Shown: positions 43,851-53,503 of the stretch, one piece after another
How the letters are laid out: every line of letters starts with the position of its first letter
Numbering within the stretch: position 1 is the first letter of the stretch
Assembly: GCA_964602415.1 (NCBI GenBank)
Contig: CAZRQL010000002.1
Location: 139,153-203,152, forward strand
Source: CAZRQL01 sp964602415
GTDB taxonomy: Bacteria > Bacteroidota > Bacteroidia > Cytophagales > Flammeovirgaceae
Length of the DNA stretch: 64,000 bases
Direction of reading: 5' to 3'
Made by a program: the position numbers and the translations under genes
Notes under the pieces: model-generated
Database searches by the model: none
What the model was told of the DNA's origin: nothing
Seen by the model: the letters and a program-made list of their open reading frames with translations, nothing else

Positions 43851-46388
43851 TCAAGCAACCTTCGCCGGCTTTGCTGCCTTTGGGTGATTGTGAGTGGTTT
43901 GCTTAGAGGCCATCCACAAACAAACAAGCACCAGCAGCGCAACCAAAGCAGCCGAAATCATTGAAATGGTATTTCCGATGGCGTAAGAGCGGGGGTTGAA
44001 GTGCATCTCAATCACATGGCTGCCCGCCGGAATCTCCGCAGCACGCAGCACATAGTTGGCTCGCAAGATTGGGGCGGGCTGACCATCAATCAAAAGTTGC
44101 CAGCCGGGCTCGTAGTGTACCTCCGAAAACACCACCAAAGCATCATTTGATGACTTGAAATCGTAGATTAAATGGCGGTTGTGGTAAGAGGTCAATTTGA
44201 TAAAAGCATTGGAATCTAACTGAAAATCTGTTTTGGAAGGCTTAAATTTATTTTGGTCAAAAACGGCCTGATAGGCTGTATTGATTTGTCCCAACTTAGC
44301 AATCTCCTCATCGGGCGAAGCCACCAAAACGGCTTTTTCTACCATCCAAGCCGCCCCCAGAGCCGCATCGTTGAGAAAAACGTCTTCTGCCCTGTTGCCG
44401 CCTTTGAAGTAGCGGGCGTTGAGCATATTGAGTACACCGTAGCGCGAAAAATTAGACCTCAGCGAGTCGTTGCCGCTTTTCAAGTCTTCAATAAAAAGCT
44501 GCATTTGAGGGCTGATTTGCCTTTCTATCAAATCTTGGTAGCGGCGCATTTTGACAGGATGGTAGCCCCCCACGGCGCGGTGGAAATAAGCGGTTTGGGC
44601 TTCGTTAAAAGGATTGTTGAAGTTAAGCACGCGGTAGTGGGTGTCTTGTGAAAAAAGAGTATTCTGATAATCAAATATCTTCTCGTCGGCAGGGGTTTTC
44701 TTGATGAATTGGGCGGCGGGATTTTTTTCAAATTTGGCTTCATATACGTACCTACCGGCCACTACAGCAAGGTCTAAAGCCATCAACCCCGCAACAGACA
44801 GGGCAGCCACCTGCAAAGAAATGGTTTTGCGCAAGCTCAAAAAAATCAATCCTGCAGCCACCAAAATAAATCCCAAAGAGCGAAAAGCGTCGTTTTGCAG
44901 CAAAGTTTGGCGGTCTTGCTGAATGAGCGCGGCCAATTCGTTGCCAAAGCGGGCATCGTCTTCGGGGTGTACATACAAAAATTGAGTAGAGGCTACCAGC
45001 ACCAACAAACACACTCCGGCGGTTGCCCCTGCGGCTATATACATTTTTTTGAGGTACTCTTCGCGGGGCATGGCCAGCAGTCGCTGCAAAGCCAATATAG
45101 CAGCAAAAGGCATGATGGTCAAGCCTATACCCAAAGCCATAGAAACAGAGCGAAACTTGTTGAAGCCGGGTATGTAGTCAAAAAGAAAATAATTGAAGAA
45201 GGCAAAATTTTTGCCCCAAGCCAAAAATAAGGTCAAAACAACGGCAGCAAGTATCCACCACCTCTCCCTGTCATCCAAGACAAGCAAAGCGAAAACAAAC
45301 AAAAAACACACCACCGCCCCTGCATACAAAGGGCCTCCCGTAAAGGGCTGGTCGCCCCAATACAATCCTGCATTGTTTACAAATTGTTCAAAGCGGTTGC
45401 GGTCAATTTGTCCGCCTCGCATCACGCGCTCCGCAAATTGGTACGTCTGGGTTGAGGGGCTGAGTTTGGCATTGCTTGAGCCACCTTTGTAGTTGGGAAT
45501 CAATAAAGTGAGAGACTCCTCTACCCCCTGACTCCAAGCAAAAGCATAGTCTTTATCCAGTCCTTTTTGGGGAGACTTGTCAGCCCCTGAATTTAGCTCT
45601 GAGCCGCCACGCATCGAATAAGGGTTGTATTCGGCCACAATCATGAGCTTGCCGGCAGATACACCCAAAGCCAGTGCCCCGCAAGCCAAAGCCAAACCCG
45701 AAGCCAAAGCAAACTGCTTCAACTGCTTGTTTTTTAAGGCGTAAACAAACTCGCTGATGGCATACAACAGGCAAATCAAGCCAAAATAATACGTAATCTG
45801 ATAGTGGGCAGAGCGCACCTCCAAAGCCGCTCCCAGAGCAGTAAGCGCAAGCCCCACCAAATACTTACCTTGATAGAGTTTGCGCAAACCCGCCAAAATA
45901 ATGGCGGCATAAGAAATCGCCCACATTTTGGTGGTGTGGCCTGACTCAATATTAATGATGTTGTAAGTGCCAAAGCCAAAAGCCAAAGCCCCCAACATAG
46001 CCAAGTAGGGCTGCACCCCGTAAGCCAATAACAGTATGAAAAACGAAGTCAGAGAAATAAAAAAAGTGCTTGAAGCACTGTGGTATTTGAAAAAACCACC
46101 TGTCGCGCGGGCAATATAGGGAAAGGGAAAATCAGATATAGGCGTAGCCACCAAGTAATCCGGCATGCCCCCAAAAAGCGCATCGTTCCATAGGGTAACT
46201 TCGCCTGATTTTTTGGCGGCTTCCAAAGAGCGATTGGACATACCCAAAAACTGAATCGCATCCGATTGAACCAAGGATTTGCCCGAGATGACCTCAGGAT
46301 AAAAGAAAAATATAGTAGCTAAGTAAAATACCCCCAAACAAATAGCGTATGGCAGTAGAGTTGATGAACGATTCATACTATCTTCCAT
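43851..46388 (-). CDS. YfhO family membrane protein
   Basis: An 845-residue polytopic protein with about 12-13 membrane helices; YfhO members are distant relatives of protein O-mannosyltransferase/GT-C enzymes, and B. subtilis YfhO takes part in lipoteichoic-acid glycosylation. Recognisable parts are the first loop QSDAIQFLGMSNRSLEAAK, FGTYNIINIESGHTTKMWAI, and near the C-terminus FSEVHYEPGWQLLIDGQPAP with VIEMHFNPRSYAIG, a periplasmic beta domain. The start may also lie four codons on (MNRSSTLL). Its acceptor is unknown. It might decorate a surface polymer. Confidence 0.88.
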   Translation of the reverse strand: MEDSMNRSSTLLPYAICLGVFYLATIFFFYPEVISGKSLVQSDAIQFLGMSNRSLEAAKKSGEVTLWNDALFGGMPDYLVATPISDFPFPYIARATGGFFKYHSASSTFFISLTSFFILLLAYGVQPYLAMLGALAFGFGTYNIINIESGHTTKMWAISYAAIILAGLRKLYQGKYLVGLALTALGAALEVRSAHYQITYYFGLICLLYAISEFVYALKNKQLKQFALASGLALACGALALGVSAGKLMIVAEYNPYSMRGGSELNSGADKSPQKGLDKDYAFAWSQGVEESLTLLIPNYKGGSSNAKLSPSTQTYQFAERVMRGGQIDRNRFEQFVNNAGLYWGDQPFTGGPLYAGAVVCFLFVFALLVLDDRERWWILAAVVLTLFLAWGKNFAFFNYFLFDYIPGFNKFRSVSMALGIGLTIMPFAAILALQRLLAMPREEYLKKMYIAAGATAGVCLLVLVASTQFLYVHPEDDARFGNELAALIQQDRQTLLQNDAFRSLGFILVAAGLIFLSLRKTISLQVAALSVAGLMALDLAVVAGRYVYEAKFEKNPAAQFIKKTPADEKIFDYQNTLFSQDTHYRVLNFNNPFNEAQTAYFHRAVGGYHPVKMRRYQDLIERQISPQMQLFIEDLKSGNDSLRSNFSRYGVLNMLNARYFKGGNRAEDVFLNDAALGAAWMVEKAVLVASPDEEIAKLGQINTAYQAVFDQNKFKPSKTDFQLDSNAFIKLTSYHNRHLIYDFKSSNDALVVFSEVHYEPGWQLLIDGQPAPILRANYVLRAAEIPAGSHVIEMHFNPRSYAIGNTISMISAALVALLVLVCLWMASKQTTHNHPKAAKPAKVA

Positions 46389-46420
46389 GATTTTAGATGA
46401 ACAAAACTAATTTAATATTT

Positions 46421-47035
46421 TTAATACCCATCAATGATATTGCGTTTGTTGATTTCATCCATGAGTACCTCAAGCTCGCTCTCTGTGATGATTTTTTGGT
46501 CAAACAGCCAAAGAAACAACTCTTTGTGCTCTTCGGGTGAGCGAAACCGCTCTATCTTCATGTATTTGCTCCTCAAATAGTTGTACCGTCGGGAATAAAT
46601 CTCAGCTATAAACTCATCAACAACTTGTTTGTCAGAGTCGTGGTACAAAAAATCAACCTTAGGATGGGAGTTGATTTCTTTAAAATATTGCGTCTGGTTT
46701 TGATCTATAAGTTTTTTGAAAAAAACAACCGCACCTATCAAAAACACAAAACTAAGCCCTCCGGCCACAAAGGCATAAGGCCCTTGAGCCATAATAGGCG
46801 GCAAACCAAATAAATACAAAACAATAAATAAGATATTGAAAAAAATAGAGACTACCAAAGCAACCTTTTCAAAATTGCCCTGCTGACTGTAAACATATTC
46901 GCCGGCTTCTATGCTTTCATATTTGAGTATAAATTTTGAATAAGAATCTTGGGATTGTATTTCAACCTCAATACCTTCCTGATGCAATAAAAATTGCCTT
47001 GACTGAGACCCCCTTTTCTGTTTCAATTGCTTCAT
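46421..47035 (-). CDS. Hypothetical membrane protein beside the sensor-like TPR protein
   Basis: A 204-residue protein with two adjacent membrane helices (about residues 59-79 and 89-107) flanked by a cytoplasmic N-terminal part with a PH-like beta pattern (FLLHQEGIEVEIQSQDSYSKF) and a C-terminal helical part (YNYLRSKYMKIERF, then FLWLFDQKIITESELEVLMDEIN). The last region resembles a short-chain SHOCT-type oligomerisation helix: ITESELEVLMDEI. Nine bases separate it from the upstream TPR gene, so they are cotranscribed. I cannot name a function. Confidence 0.72.
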   Translation of the reverse strand: MKQLKQKRGSQSRQFLLHQEGIEVEIQSQDSYSKFILKYESIEAGEYVYSQQGNFEKVALVVSIFFNILFIVLYLFGLPPIMAQGPYAFVAGGLSFVFLIGAVVFFKKLIDQNQTQYFKEINSHPKVDFLYHDSDKQVVDEFIAEIYSRRYNYLRSKYMKIERFRSPEEHKELFLWLFDQKIITESELEVLMDEINKRNIIDGY

Positions 47036-47044
47036 GGCTCAAAA

Positions 47045-48298
47045 TTACTCAAATCTCGCGCCTCTCTCTTTGGCTTTGGTGTAGCGGCGCAAACTCCTAT
47101 ACAGTTTTTCTATTGCTTCGCTTTGATTGGGACTCAAATTTTCCCTGAGTGTCAAGGCTTTCTGCAAAGTAGAGACCAAACCCGGTATTTGGTTGAGAAG
47201 CTCGTTTTCAAGATGCGAAATAAATTTATCTTTTTCATTGTTGAGCTTGGTGAGTTGTTTTTTAGTTATCTGCAATTCTTTGGATTTGAATTTGTATTCT
47301 TCGAGGCCGGCGTTGAGCTTCTGATTTTCTAACAGCAAAGAGGAGGAATTTTGCTCAGTCTGACGCTTTTGGCTCAACAAAAGGCGGTTGGAGGCTGCGC
47401 TGCGCCTTGTTTCCCTTAGCAGGAACACCACCATAATTGCGGAAAGCAACACCACAATCCCCAAAAGAGTATTGAGTCGGTTTTGAAGTTTGATAATGGA
47501 TTCATTTTGCTTTATCTTTTCTTGGTCGGCTTGTTGCTTTTGTCTCAAGTTTTGGGCTTCCAGTTCTGCCGCACGCCGATTGGCCTCTGCCTCCTCTTTT
47601 ATGAGTCTGTTGATTTCTAATTCTTTTTGCAGTTGCAAATTCTTAAGTTTGCCTATTTGAAAAGCCTGTTCCTTAGAAATCTCTTTTTGTCTTTTGGCCT
47701 CAAGCGGATCGGTTTGCTCCAACAACATACCACTGGTAAAAGCGTTTTTGTAAAACTTGTGCTTGGCCATATCTCCCGTTGCTGCATACACTTTGGAAAG
47801 AAGGTTGTAGCACTCCAATATCTTGTTTTTGTATTGTGTAGGAAAAGAGCCCATCAGCATCAAAGCCTCCTGCAAATGTGGCAATGCCTCATCCGATTTC
47901 GATAGCTCATGAAGCAATTGGCCTTTCTCAAAAAGGGCTTCTGCAAGTTCTTTTTTCTCTTTCTTTTTCCTAAAAATCACTATCGCCCTGTCAAAATTGG
48001 GTAAAGCCGCAAACTTTTCCTGTGTTGTCTTGGATTTTTTTAGGTATATCCTACCCATGTCAAAATAACAGCCAGCCATCGCTTTGTCATCGGCGGAAAG
48101 GGCAAAATTCATGGCCGCCTCATTCAACCAATACAGGGCAGAGTCGTGTGCGCCTATTTTTTCGTACTCATTGGAAATGCGGTAGCAAACAGTGGCTTTG
48201 GTGGCCTCGTCGTTAGCGCGGTTGAGTAGCTCATAATGTAGATGCAATTGATTTTGTGCGTATAATCCAACAACATCTAAAACACAAAATAGCACCAT
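47045..48298 (-). CDS. TPR protein like a sensor kinase without catalytic domain
   Basis: With the start at MVLFCVLDVVGLYAQ the product is 417 residues: signal peptide (1-15), TPR units (about 20-200), a membrane helix (about 250-270, GIVVLLSAIMVVFLLR), and a coiled coil ending in LTKLNNEKDKFISHLENELLNQI. This end matches the start of the HisKA domain of TPR-type hybrid sensors (normally LN..KDKF.S...HDLRNPL), but the phospho-acceptor His is Asn365 and no ATPase domain follows. Frames upstream of 48298 would run into the DUF1648 gene. Probably a degenerate or adapter-type sensor. It is followed by a small membrane protein. Confidence 0.75.
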   Translation of the reverse strand: MVLFCVLDVVGLYAQNQLHLHYELLNRANDEATKATVCYRISNEYEKIGAHDSALYWLNEAAMNFALSADDKAMAGCYFDMGRIYLKKSKTTQEKFAALPNFDRAIVIFRKKKEKKELAEALFEKGQLLHELSKSDEALPHLQEALMLMGSFPTQYKNKILECYNLLSKVYAATGDMAKHKFYKNAFTSGMLLEQTDPLEAKRQKEISKEQAFQIGKLKNLQLQKELEINRLIKEEAEANRRAAELEAQNLRQKQQADQEKIKQNESIIKLQNRLNTLLGIVVLLSAIMVVFLLRETRRSAASNRLLLSQKRQTEQNSSSLLLENQKLNAGLEEYKFKSKELQITKKQLTKLNNEKDKFISHLENELLNQIPGLVSTLQKALTLRENLSPNQSEAIEKLYRSLRRYTKAKERGARFE

Positions 48299-48459
48299 AA
48301 ACCCAAAAAGATACTTTGCAATTCCCAAAAAGTAGCAGAGTATCAACCCATCACTTTTAACCAAAAACAAACCTTGATGGAAGCAAAAAAGTTGCTTCAA
48401 CCATTGGAACGTTATCTTTGGGCAACTGTTGTTACAGCCGATGCTTCTTGTTTCCATGA

Positions 48460-48963
48460 TTATTTTGCTTGGAATGATTTGATTACAAAATAAATTGAAG
48501 ACGTAAATATCAATCCTATCGCTAATGGTAAAAACCATATTCCAAGCCCCTCCGCTTGTTGGTTTGCATACCTTATCGTCTGATATGTGATAAGTCCAAA
48601 AATAATAACAATGATTAGTTTAAGGTATCTAATAAGCCTTGTTGCATTTGTATATTGTTCTAAGGCGTTGTCGGCGGTTATAGGGGTCGGGTAATTAAAA
48701 ACATGCGGAAATTTATTTATAATCGTCAGCCCCACAAAAAGAATGGTAGCAATCAGCGGTAAAATCAAAATATTTCCTTTCCCACCAAAATCGTCCGGCT
48801 GTCCGGCAATATTGTAATGAGTGGGGATGTTATGCGGCAAATTTGCGAAGTTGGTAATTACCAACATCCAAACTGCAATAATTAAGAGCCATCCGGCAAT
48901 CTCAAATACCTTATCAACTGTTGTTAGTTCTAATTTTAATCTCGGTTTTTTTTCCATTGTCAA
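48460..48963 (-). CDS. DUF1648 family membrane protein
   Basis: A 167-residue protein with about four membrane helices (23-43, 66-82, 112-130, 140-158). The region FANLPHNIPTHYNIAGQPDDFG is the DUF1648 signature, known from SdpI-like immunity proteins and other small membrane proteins. The function of the family outside SdpI is not established. It lies upstream of the TPR gene on the same strand, with about 160 bases between the 48298 start and this gene's end. The flanking 48964-49251 is A+T-rich without a gene. Confidence 0.8.
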   Translation of the reverse strand: MTMEKKPRLKLELTTVDKVFEIAGWLLIIAVWMLVITNFANLPHNIPTHYNIAGQPDDFGGKGNILILPLIATILFVGLTIINKFPHVFNYPTPITADNALEQYTNATRLIRYLKLIIVIIFGLITYQTIRYANQQAEGLGIWFLPLAIGLIFTSSIYFVIKSFQAK

Positions 48964-49251
48964 ATCGATTTGATTGCGTTCGTTGTGGGTTATTTTGTTA
49001 AAAATTCATAAGAATAATCTAATCTAAACCGGCGAAAAATTGATTCATTACGAGAATGAATAAACCATTTGTTGCTACAAATCTAAAATTTAACTTATTG
49101 CGAATCAAATTTTTGTATTAAATCAAAGAAAAGTACTTCTCTTCAGGTCATAGCAACCGACTCAGCATAAAGGCTTAAGTTGATTATACCACAAATAGAA
49201 AAACAAAACAACACCCGCATACATATTGAAGCGTAGTTCTGTTATTTATGT

Positions 49252-49707
49252 ATGAAAATAAAAATCATATCACCGGTTTCTTTACCTGCTAAAAAAGTCT
49301 GGCGGGGCTTCGACAACAATCTTTTTTTGGCACTGACTCCCAAATTCCCTCCTGTGAAACTGCTGCGCTTTGATGGCAGCCGCAAGGGCGATGTGGTGAG
49401 TTTGGAGTTGAACTTTTTGCTTTTCAAAAATCTATGGACAAGCCATATTGTGGACTCAGGCGAAACACAAAACAGTTTTTGGTTTGTAGATGAAGGGGTT
49501 GAATTGCCGTTTTTCCTTTCAAATTGGAAACACCGTCATATCGTACAAGCCATAGAAAAAGAGCAATGCTTCATCATTGACGAAATAGAATACAAAGCCA
49601 AAGGCGGTAAAGTCTTCGACTTGATTTGGTACTTGCCTCTCTATCTGCAATTTAGTGCAAGAAAATCGCTTTACAAGAAATACTTTAAAAATTTAGTAAT
49701 TCAATAA
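49252..49707 (+). CDS. Conserved hypothetical protein, SRPBCC-like fold
   Basis: A 151-residue soluble protein without signal peptide. It starts MKIKIISPVSLPAKKVWRGF and contains VVSLELNFLLFKNLWTSHIVD, SFWFVDEGVELPFFLSNWKHRH and a final amphipathic helix, an order of strands and a long last helix consistent with a START/SRPBCC ligand-binding fold. Ligand unknown; the fold is inferred by pattern. It overlaps the convergent E1 gene by 15 bases. Confidence 0.62.
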   Translation: MKIKIISPVSLPAKKVWRGFDNNLFLALTPKFPPVKLLRFDGSRKGDVVSLELNFLLFKNLWTSHIVDSGETQNSFWFVDEGVELPFFLSNWKHRHIVQAIEKEQCFIIDEIEYKAKGGKVFDLIWYLPLYLQFSARKSLYKKYFKNLVIQ

Positions 49708-51765
49708 TTCTTGCAAAGCAAGTTCTACTTTTTCGATAGAAGGCAACATGGTAGCCTCCAGGGTCGAGTTGAGCGGGATGGCGGGTAGGTTTTCCGAGCC
49801 TACCACTTTGATGGGTGCATCGAGCCATTGGAAACAAGCCGCTTGTATGCGCCCAGCCAAAGACTGGGCAAAGCTGTTGTTTACAGGCTCTTCGGTCAGC
49901 ACCAGACATTTGCTGTGCTTTCGCACCGATTCAAATACCATTTCTTCATCCAAAGGGTACAAAGTGCGCAGGTCGATTACTTCGATGGCTCCGTGAAATT
50001 TTTTGGCGGCGTTTTTTGCCCAGTGCACCCCCATCCCGTAAGTGATGACGCTGAGGGTTTTGCCTTTGGCTGCCAGAGAGTTGTCAGCTTGCAAAGCCAC
50101 CCGCGCTTTGCCAATGGGAACGACGTAATCCGAAGAAGGCTCGGGAACTTTGGCCTCGGCTGTGCCCCTGACTTTAGACCAATACAAACCCTTGTGTTCG
50201 AGCATTAAGACGGGATTGGGGTCGTAGTAAGCGGCTTTGATAAGCCCTTTGAGGTCAGCTCCATTGCTGGGATAACAGACTTTGATGCCTTTGATGTTGC
50301 AGAGTACCGACTCCACACTGGAAGAGTGGTAAGGCCCGCCGCTGCCATAAGCACCGATAGGGACTCGAATCACACAAGAGACAGGCCATTTGCCATTGGA
50401 AAGAAAACAAGAACGGCTTACCTCGGTAAAAAGTTGGTTGAGTCCGGGCCAGATATAATCGGCAAATTGAACCTCGACAACAGGCCGCAGCCCAACCGCC
50501 GACATGCCCACTGTCGAACCAATGATAAAAGCCTCTTGGATAGGGGTATTGAACACCCTATCGTCGCCAAATTGAGCCGCCAGTGTGGCCGCTTCGCGGA
50601 AAACACCGCCCAGCCTTGCGCCTACGTCCTGCCCATAAAGCAAACATTCTTCATGCTCAGACATCAGTTCGCGAATGGCAAAAAGCGCGCAGTCCACCAT
50701 CAAAGTGGGGCTTGCGCCTTCGGGACTGCGAACGCCCCGCTCTTCGGTGATGGGCGTAGGGGCAAACTCGTGGGTGAAAAGATCTTCGGGACGGGGGTCT
50801 TCGGCTTGCAAAGCGCGTTGATAATCAGCGGCCACTTTGTTTTTGGCTTGCTCTTCGATGGCCTGAAGTTGGGCATCGCTGAGACCGGCCTTAAGCAAAG
50901 CCTTGCGCAACTTGGGATAGGGGTCGCGCTTGGCGTGCAGTGCCAAATCTTCCGCGCTGCGGTAAAACTCTTTGCGAACGCCGGAGGTGTGGTGGTTGAG
51001 CAGCGGAACTTTGGCATGAATGAGGTAAGGGCCTGACCCTTGTCGAAGCTCCTTGAGACACTGTTGCACGGTAAGGTAGGATTTTTCAAAGTCTGTGCCG
51101 TCTATCGTCCTGACTTCCATACTTTTGAAGCCCTTAGCGTAGTGCGTTGCGTCCTGAGCCCTAATCTCATCGGCACTGGCCGAAATATCCCATTCGTTGT
51201 CCTGCACCAAATACAAAATAGGCAGCTTTTTGAGTACCGCCATCTGAAAAGCCTCCGATACTTCGCCTTCCGTAATGGAAGCATCGCCCAATGAACACAC
51301 GACAATAGGTTGATTATCAATGTATTTATTTTTGCCTTTGAGGTATTGGATGCCCAAAGCAGCCCCCGTTGTGGGTATGGCTTGCATGCCTGTTGCAGAA
51401 GATTGATGAGGGATTTTGGGCATTGCTTCGCGCCGCAAACTGGGATGGCTGTAGTACGTCCTCCCGCCCGAAAAGGGGTCTTCGCGTTTGGCCAAGAGCT
51501 GCAACATCAACTCATAAGGCTCCATACCGATAGCCAGCAAAATGCTGTCATCGCGGTAATAAGCCGAAAGATAATCATGCTCAGTGAGTTGCAGACCCAA
51601 CGCTATTTGTATGGCTTCGTGTCCCCGAGAGGTGGCATGTACATATTTAGAGGTTACTGATGAATTTTCTTCATATAGTTCGGTCATGGCTTTGGCGGTA
51701 GCCATGAGTTGAAAGGCTCTTTTCAAAATGTCAATATCAAGTTTGGATGAGGTCAATGTTTGCAT
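49693..51765 (-). CDS. Fused alpha/beta E1 component of 2-oxoacid dehydrogenase
   Basis: A 690-residue fusion of E1 alpha (about 1-320) and E1 beta (about 345-690). The ThDP site of the alpha half is GDASITEGEVSEAFQMAVLKKLPILYLVQDN; the beta half has LYGQDVGARLGGVFREA, GTAEAKV.. and the final NLPAIPLNSTLEATMLPSI. It decarboxylates a 2-oxoacid, most likely a branched-chain 2-oxoacid or pyruvate, and transfers the acyl group to lipoyl-E2. E2 and E3 genes are not adjacent. Thiamine diphosphate comes through ThiL (5440-6453). Alpha and beta fused in one chain is common in Bacteroidota. Confidence 0.93.
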   Translation of the reverse strand: MQTLTSSKLDIDILKRAFQLMATAKAMTELYEENSSVTSKYVHATSRGHEAIQIALGLQLTEHDYLSAYYRDDSILLAIGMEPYELMLQLLAKREDPFSGGRTYYSHPSLRREAMPKIPHQSSATGMQAIPTTGAALGIQYLKGKNKYIDNQPIVVCSLGDASITEGEVSEAFQMAVLKKLPILYLVQDNEWDISASADEIRAQDATHYAKGFKSMEVRTIDGTDFEKSYLTVQQCLKELRQGSGPYLIHAKVPLLNHHTSGVRKEFYRSAEDLALHAKRDPYPKLRKALLKAGLSDAQLQAIEEQAKNKVAADYQRALQAEDPRPEDLFTHEFAPTPITEERGVRSPEGASPTLMVDCALFAIRELMSEHEECLLYGQDVGARLGGVFREAATLAAQFGDDRVFNTPIQEAFIIGSTVGMSAVGLRPVVEVQFADYIWPGLNQLFTEVSRSCFLSNGKWPVSCVIRVPIGAYGSGGPYHSSSVESVLCNIKGIKVCYPSNGADLKGLIKAAYYDPNPVLMLEHKGLYWSKVRGTAEAKVPEPSSDYVVPIGKARVALQADNSLAAKGKTLSVITYGMGVHWAKNAAKKFHGAIEVIDLRTLYPLDEEMVFESVRKHSKCLVLTEEPVNNSFAQSLAGRIQAACFQWLDAPIKVVGSENLPAIPLNSTLEATMLPSIEKVELALQELLNY

Positions 51766-51933
51766 GCAATCGTTTTTTTGAATGTAAAATTAACTCATAA
51801 AGTCTAAAACTGCAACCGAAGCGGATACGGGATTGGCTTTAGTACTTAATTGTCAAGGTATTAGACAACAAAAGAGTGGCTCTTCAACGCAACAAAGCAC
51901 CCTTTCAGACGAATGGTCTGCAAGAAACAGCAA

Positions 51934-52923
51934 TTAAATTGCCCATTTTACATAAGCAGCCCCCCAAGTGAAACCTCCCCCAAAGGCCGCCAATATTAGA
52001 TTGTCTCCTTTTTTCAATCTATTTTCATAATCTTTCAGACACAAAGGTATGGTGGCATTGGTGGTGTTGCCGTAGCGGTTTATGTTCATCATCACTTTGT
52101 CCATGGGCAGCCCCATACGCTCAGCGGTGTATTCGATGATGCGCTTGTTGGCTTGGTGAGGCACCAAAAAAGCGATGTCTTCGGATTTTAAGTTATTGAT
52201 TTCCATAATTTTGCTTGAGGCTTCATCCATCCCCGAGACAGCGTATTTAAACACTGTTCTACCCTCTTGGGTAATAAAATGCTCTCGATTGGCGACGGTT
52301 TCGTGGCTTGGCGGCCTGCGGCTGCCGCCCGCCGGCTGGTAGAGATATTTCTCTCCCTCCCCGTCTGTGCGGTGGTAAAAATTGATAAGCCCCAGCCCTT
52401 CGGTATTGGGTTCGAGCAGTACCGCCCCAGCCCCATCGCCAAAAAGAATGCAAGTATCGCGCTTGGTGTAGTCCACGATGGCTGACATTTTGTCTGCCCC
52501 TATCAAAAGCACTCTTTTATTCACCCCAGCAGCGATAAACTGTGCCGCCGTGGTCAAACCATACAAAAATCCCGAGCAAGCCGCATTCATATCAAAACCA
52601 TAAGACTTTTCAGCCCCTATGGCTTTGGCTATGATATTGGCCGTAGCCGGAAAGAGCATGTCCGGCGTTACGGTACAACAGATGACCAAATCAATAGTCA
52701 AGGGGTCTATGTCCAACTTTTGGATGAGTCTTTTAGCCGCTGCAATCCCCAACACTGAAGTGCCTTGGTTTTCGCCTTTCAATATTCTTCTTTCGCTGAT
52801 ACCGGTTCGGTCTAAAATCCACTCATTGTTGGTTTGTACCATCGTTTCAAGCTCGGCATTGGTGAGCACGTAGTCGGGCACATAGCCCTCAACCCCCGTA
52901 ATTGCAGCTGTTATATTACTCAT
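51934..52923 (-). CDS. fabH: Beta-ketoacyl-ACP synthase III
   Basis: FabH starts fatty-acid synthesis by condensing an acyl-CoA with malonyl-ACP. The 329-residue protein has the catalytic triad Cys116 (NAACSGFLYGL), His in VPHQANKRII and Asn in RYGNTTNATIPL. The start ITGVEGYVPDYVLTNAELE is typical. Two or more FabH paralogues are frequent in Bacteroidota; plsX and rpmF, often adjacent, are absent here, so this may be an extra copy. Confidence 0.93.
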   Translation of the reverse strand: MSNITAAITGVEGYVPDYVLTNAELETMVQTNNEWILDRTGISERRILKGENQGTSVLGIAAAKRLIQKLDIDPLTIDLVICCTVTPDMLFPATANIIAKAIGAEKSYGFDMNAACSGFLYGLTTAAQFIAAGVNKRVLLIGADKMSAIVDYTKRDTCILFGDGAGAVLLEPNTEGLGLINFYHRTDGEGEKYLYQPAGGSRRPPSHETVANREHFITQEGRTVFKYAVSGMDEASSKIMEINNLKSEDIAFLVPHQANKRIIEYTAERMGLPMDKVMMNINRYGNTTNATIPLCLKDYENRLKKGDNLILAAFGGGFTWGAAYVKWAI

Positions 52924-53140
52924 AAACAGTAAAATAAAAGTTTTGTTGTAAGACTTTTGGGCTACAAAGTAGAAGCAAAAAAATTCTTAAACAATAACTC
53001 AAAAAATAATGCTGCATCTTGTCGTATTTATTTGCTCAAATCTGATTTTAGCTCAGATATTTGCAGATAAGCAGCGGAGCAAATTCTAAACAAAATTGTC
53101 TCAACTACGAAGCCAAGGACTTGATTTTAAAAAAAGTAAG

Positions 53141-53476
53141 ATGCTAAAAATTTGGTGTTTCATTTGTCTGAGTTTGTTTGTCATGTCTTGTAGCCCTGGA
53201 AGCTACGAATCATATACAAAAAAAAGAGACCAAGCCGCCGCTATGGAGCGGGTCTATCTCGACAAGAAAAAAACATACGTATCGAGAAACCCCAACAGGG
53301 AAGCCGGCGCACTTGAAGAAGCCAAGGCCAAAGCCAAGTTTGCCCACAAAGCAAACCAATACAGGCAAAAGATAAACAAATACAACGAAAAATTGTCCCT
53401 ACTGAGAATCAAAGGGCTATCAGAAAATAAAAAGCCTAACAAGGACACGAAAAAAAGCGGCAAAAAAGAAAAGTAG
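53141..53476 (+). CDS. Small predicted lipoprotein, highly basic
   Basis: A 111-residue protein with lipoprotein signal MLKIWCFICLSLFVMSCSPG, lipobox FVMSC, Cys about 17. The mature part is strongly positively charged (Lys/Arg/Glu rich, for example KAKFAHKANQYRQKINKYNEKL) and mostly helical. ATG at 53141 is chosen over a start 15 codons upstream that would place a hydrophilic extension before the signal peptide. It is 27 bases upstream of the HEAT-repeat gene; they may be cotranscribed. No function known. Confidence 0.7.
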   Translation: MLKIWCFICLSLFVMSCSPGSYESYTKKRDQAAAMERVYLDKKKTYVSRNPNREAGALEEAKAKAKFAHKANQYRQKINKYNEKLSLLRIKGLSENKKPNKDTKKSGKKEK

Positions 53477-53503
53477 TTCAGAGATTAAAAAAAAAATTAA
53501 TAT

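Noticed and set aside
50326..51036. 236-residue frame antisense to the E1 fusion
   Set aside because: It mirrors a conserved dehydrogenase gene on the other strand and has no recognisable motif.
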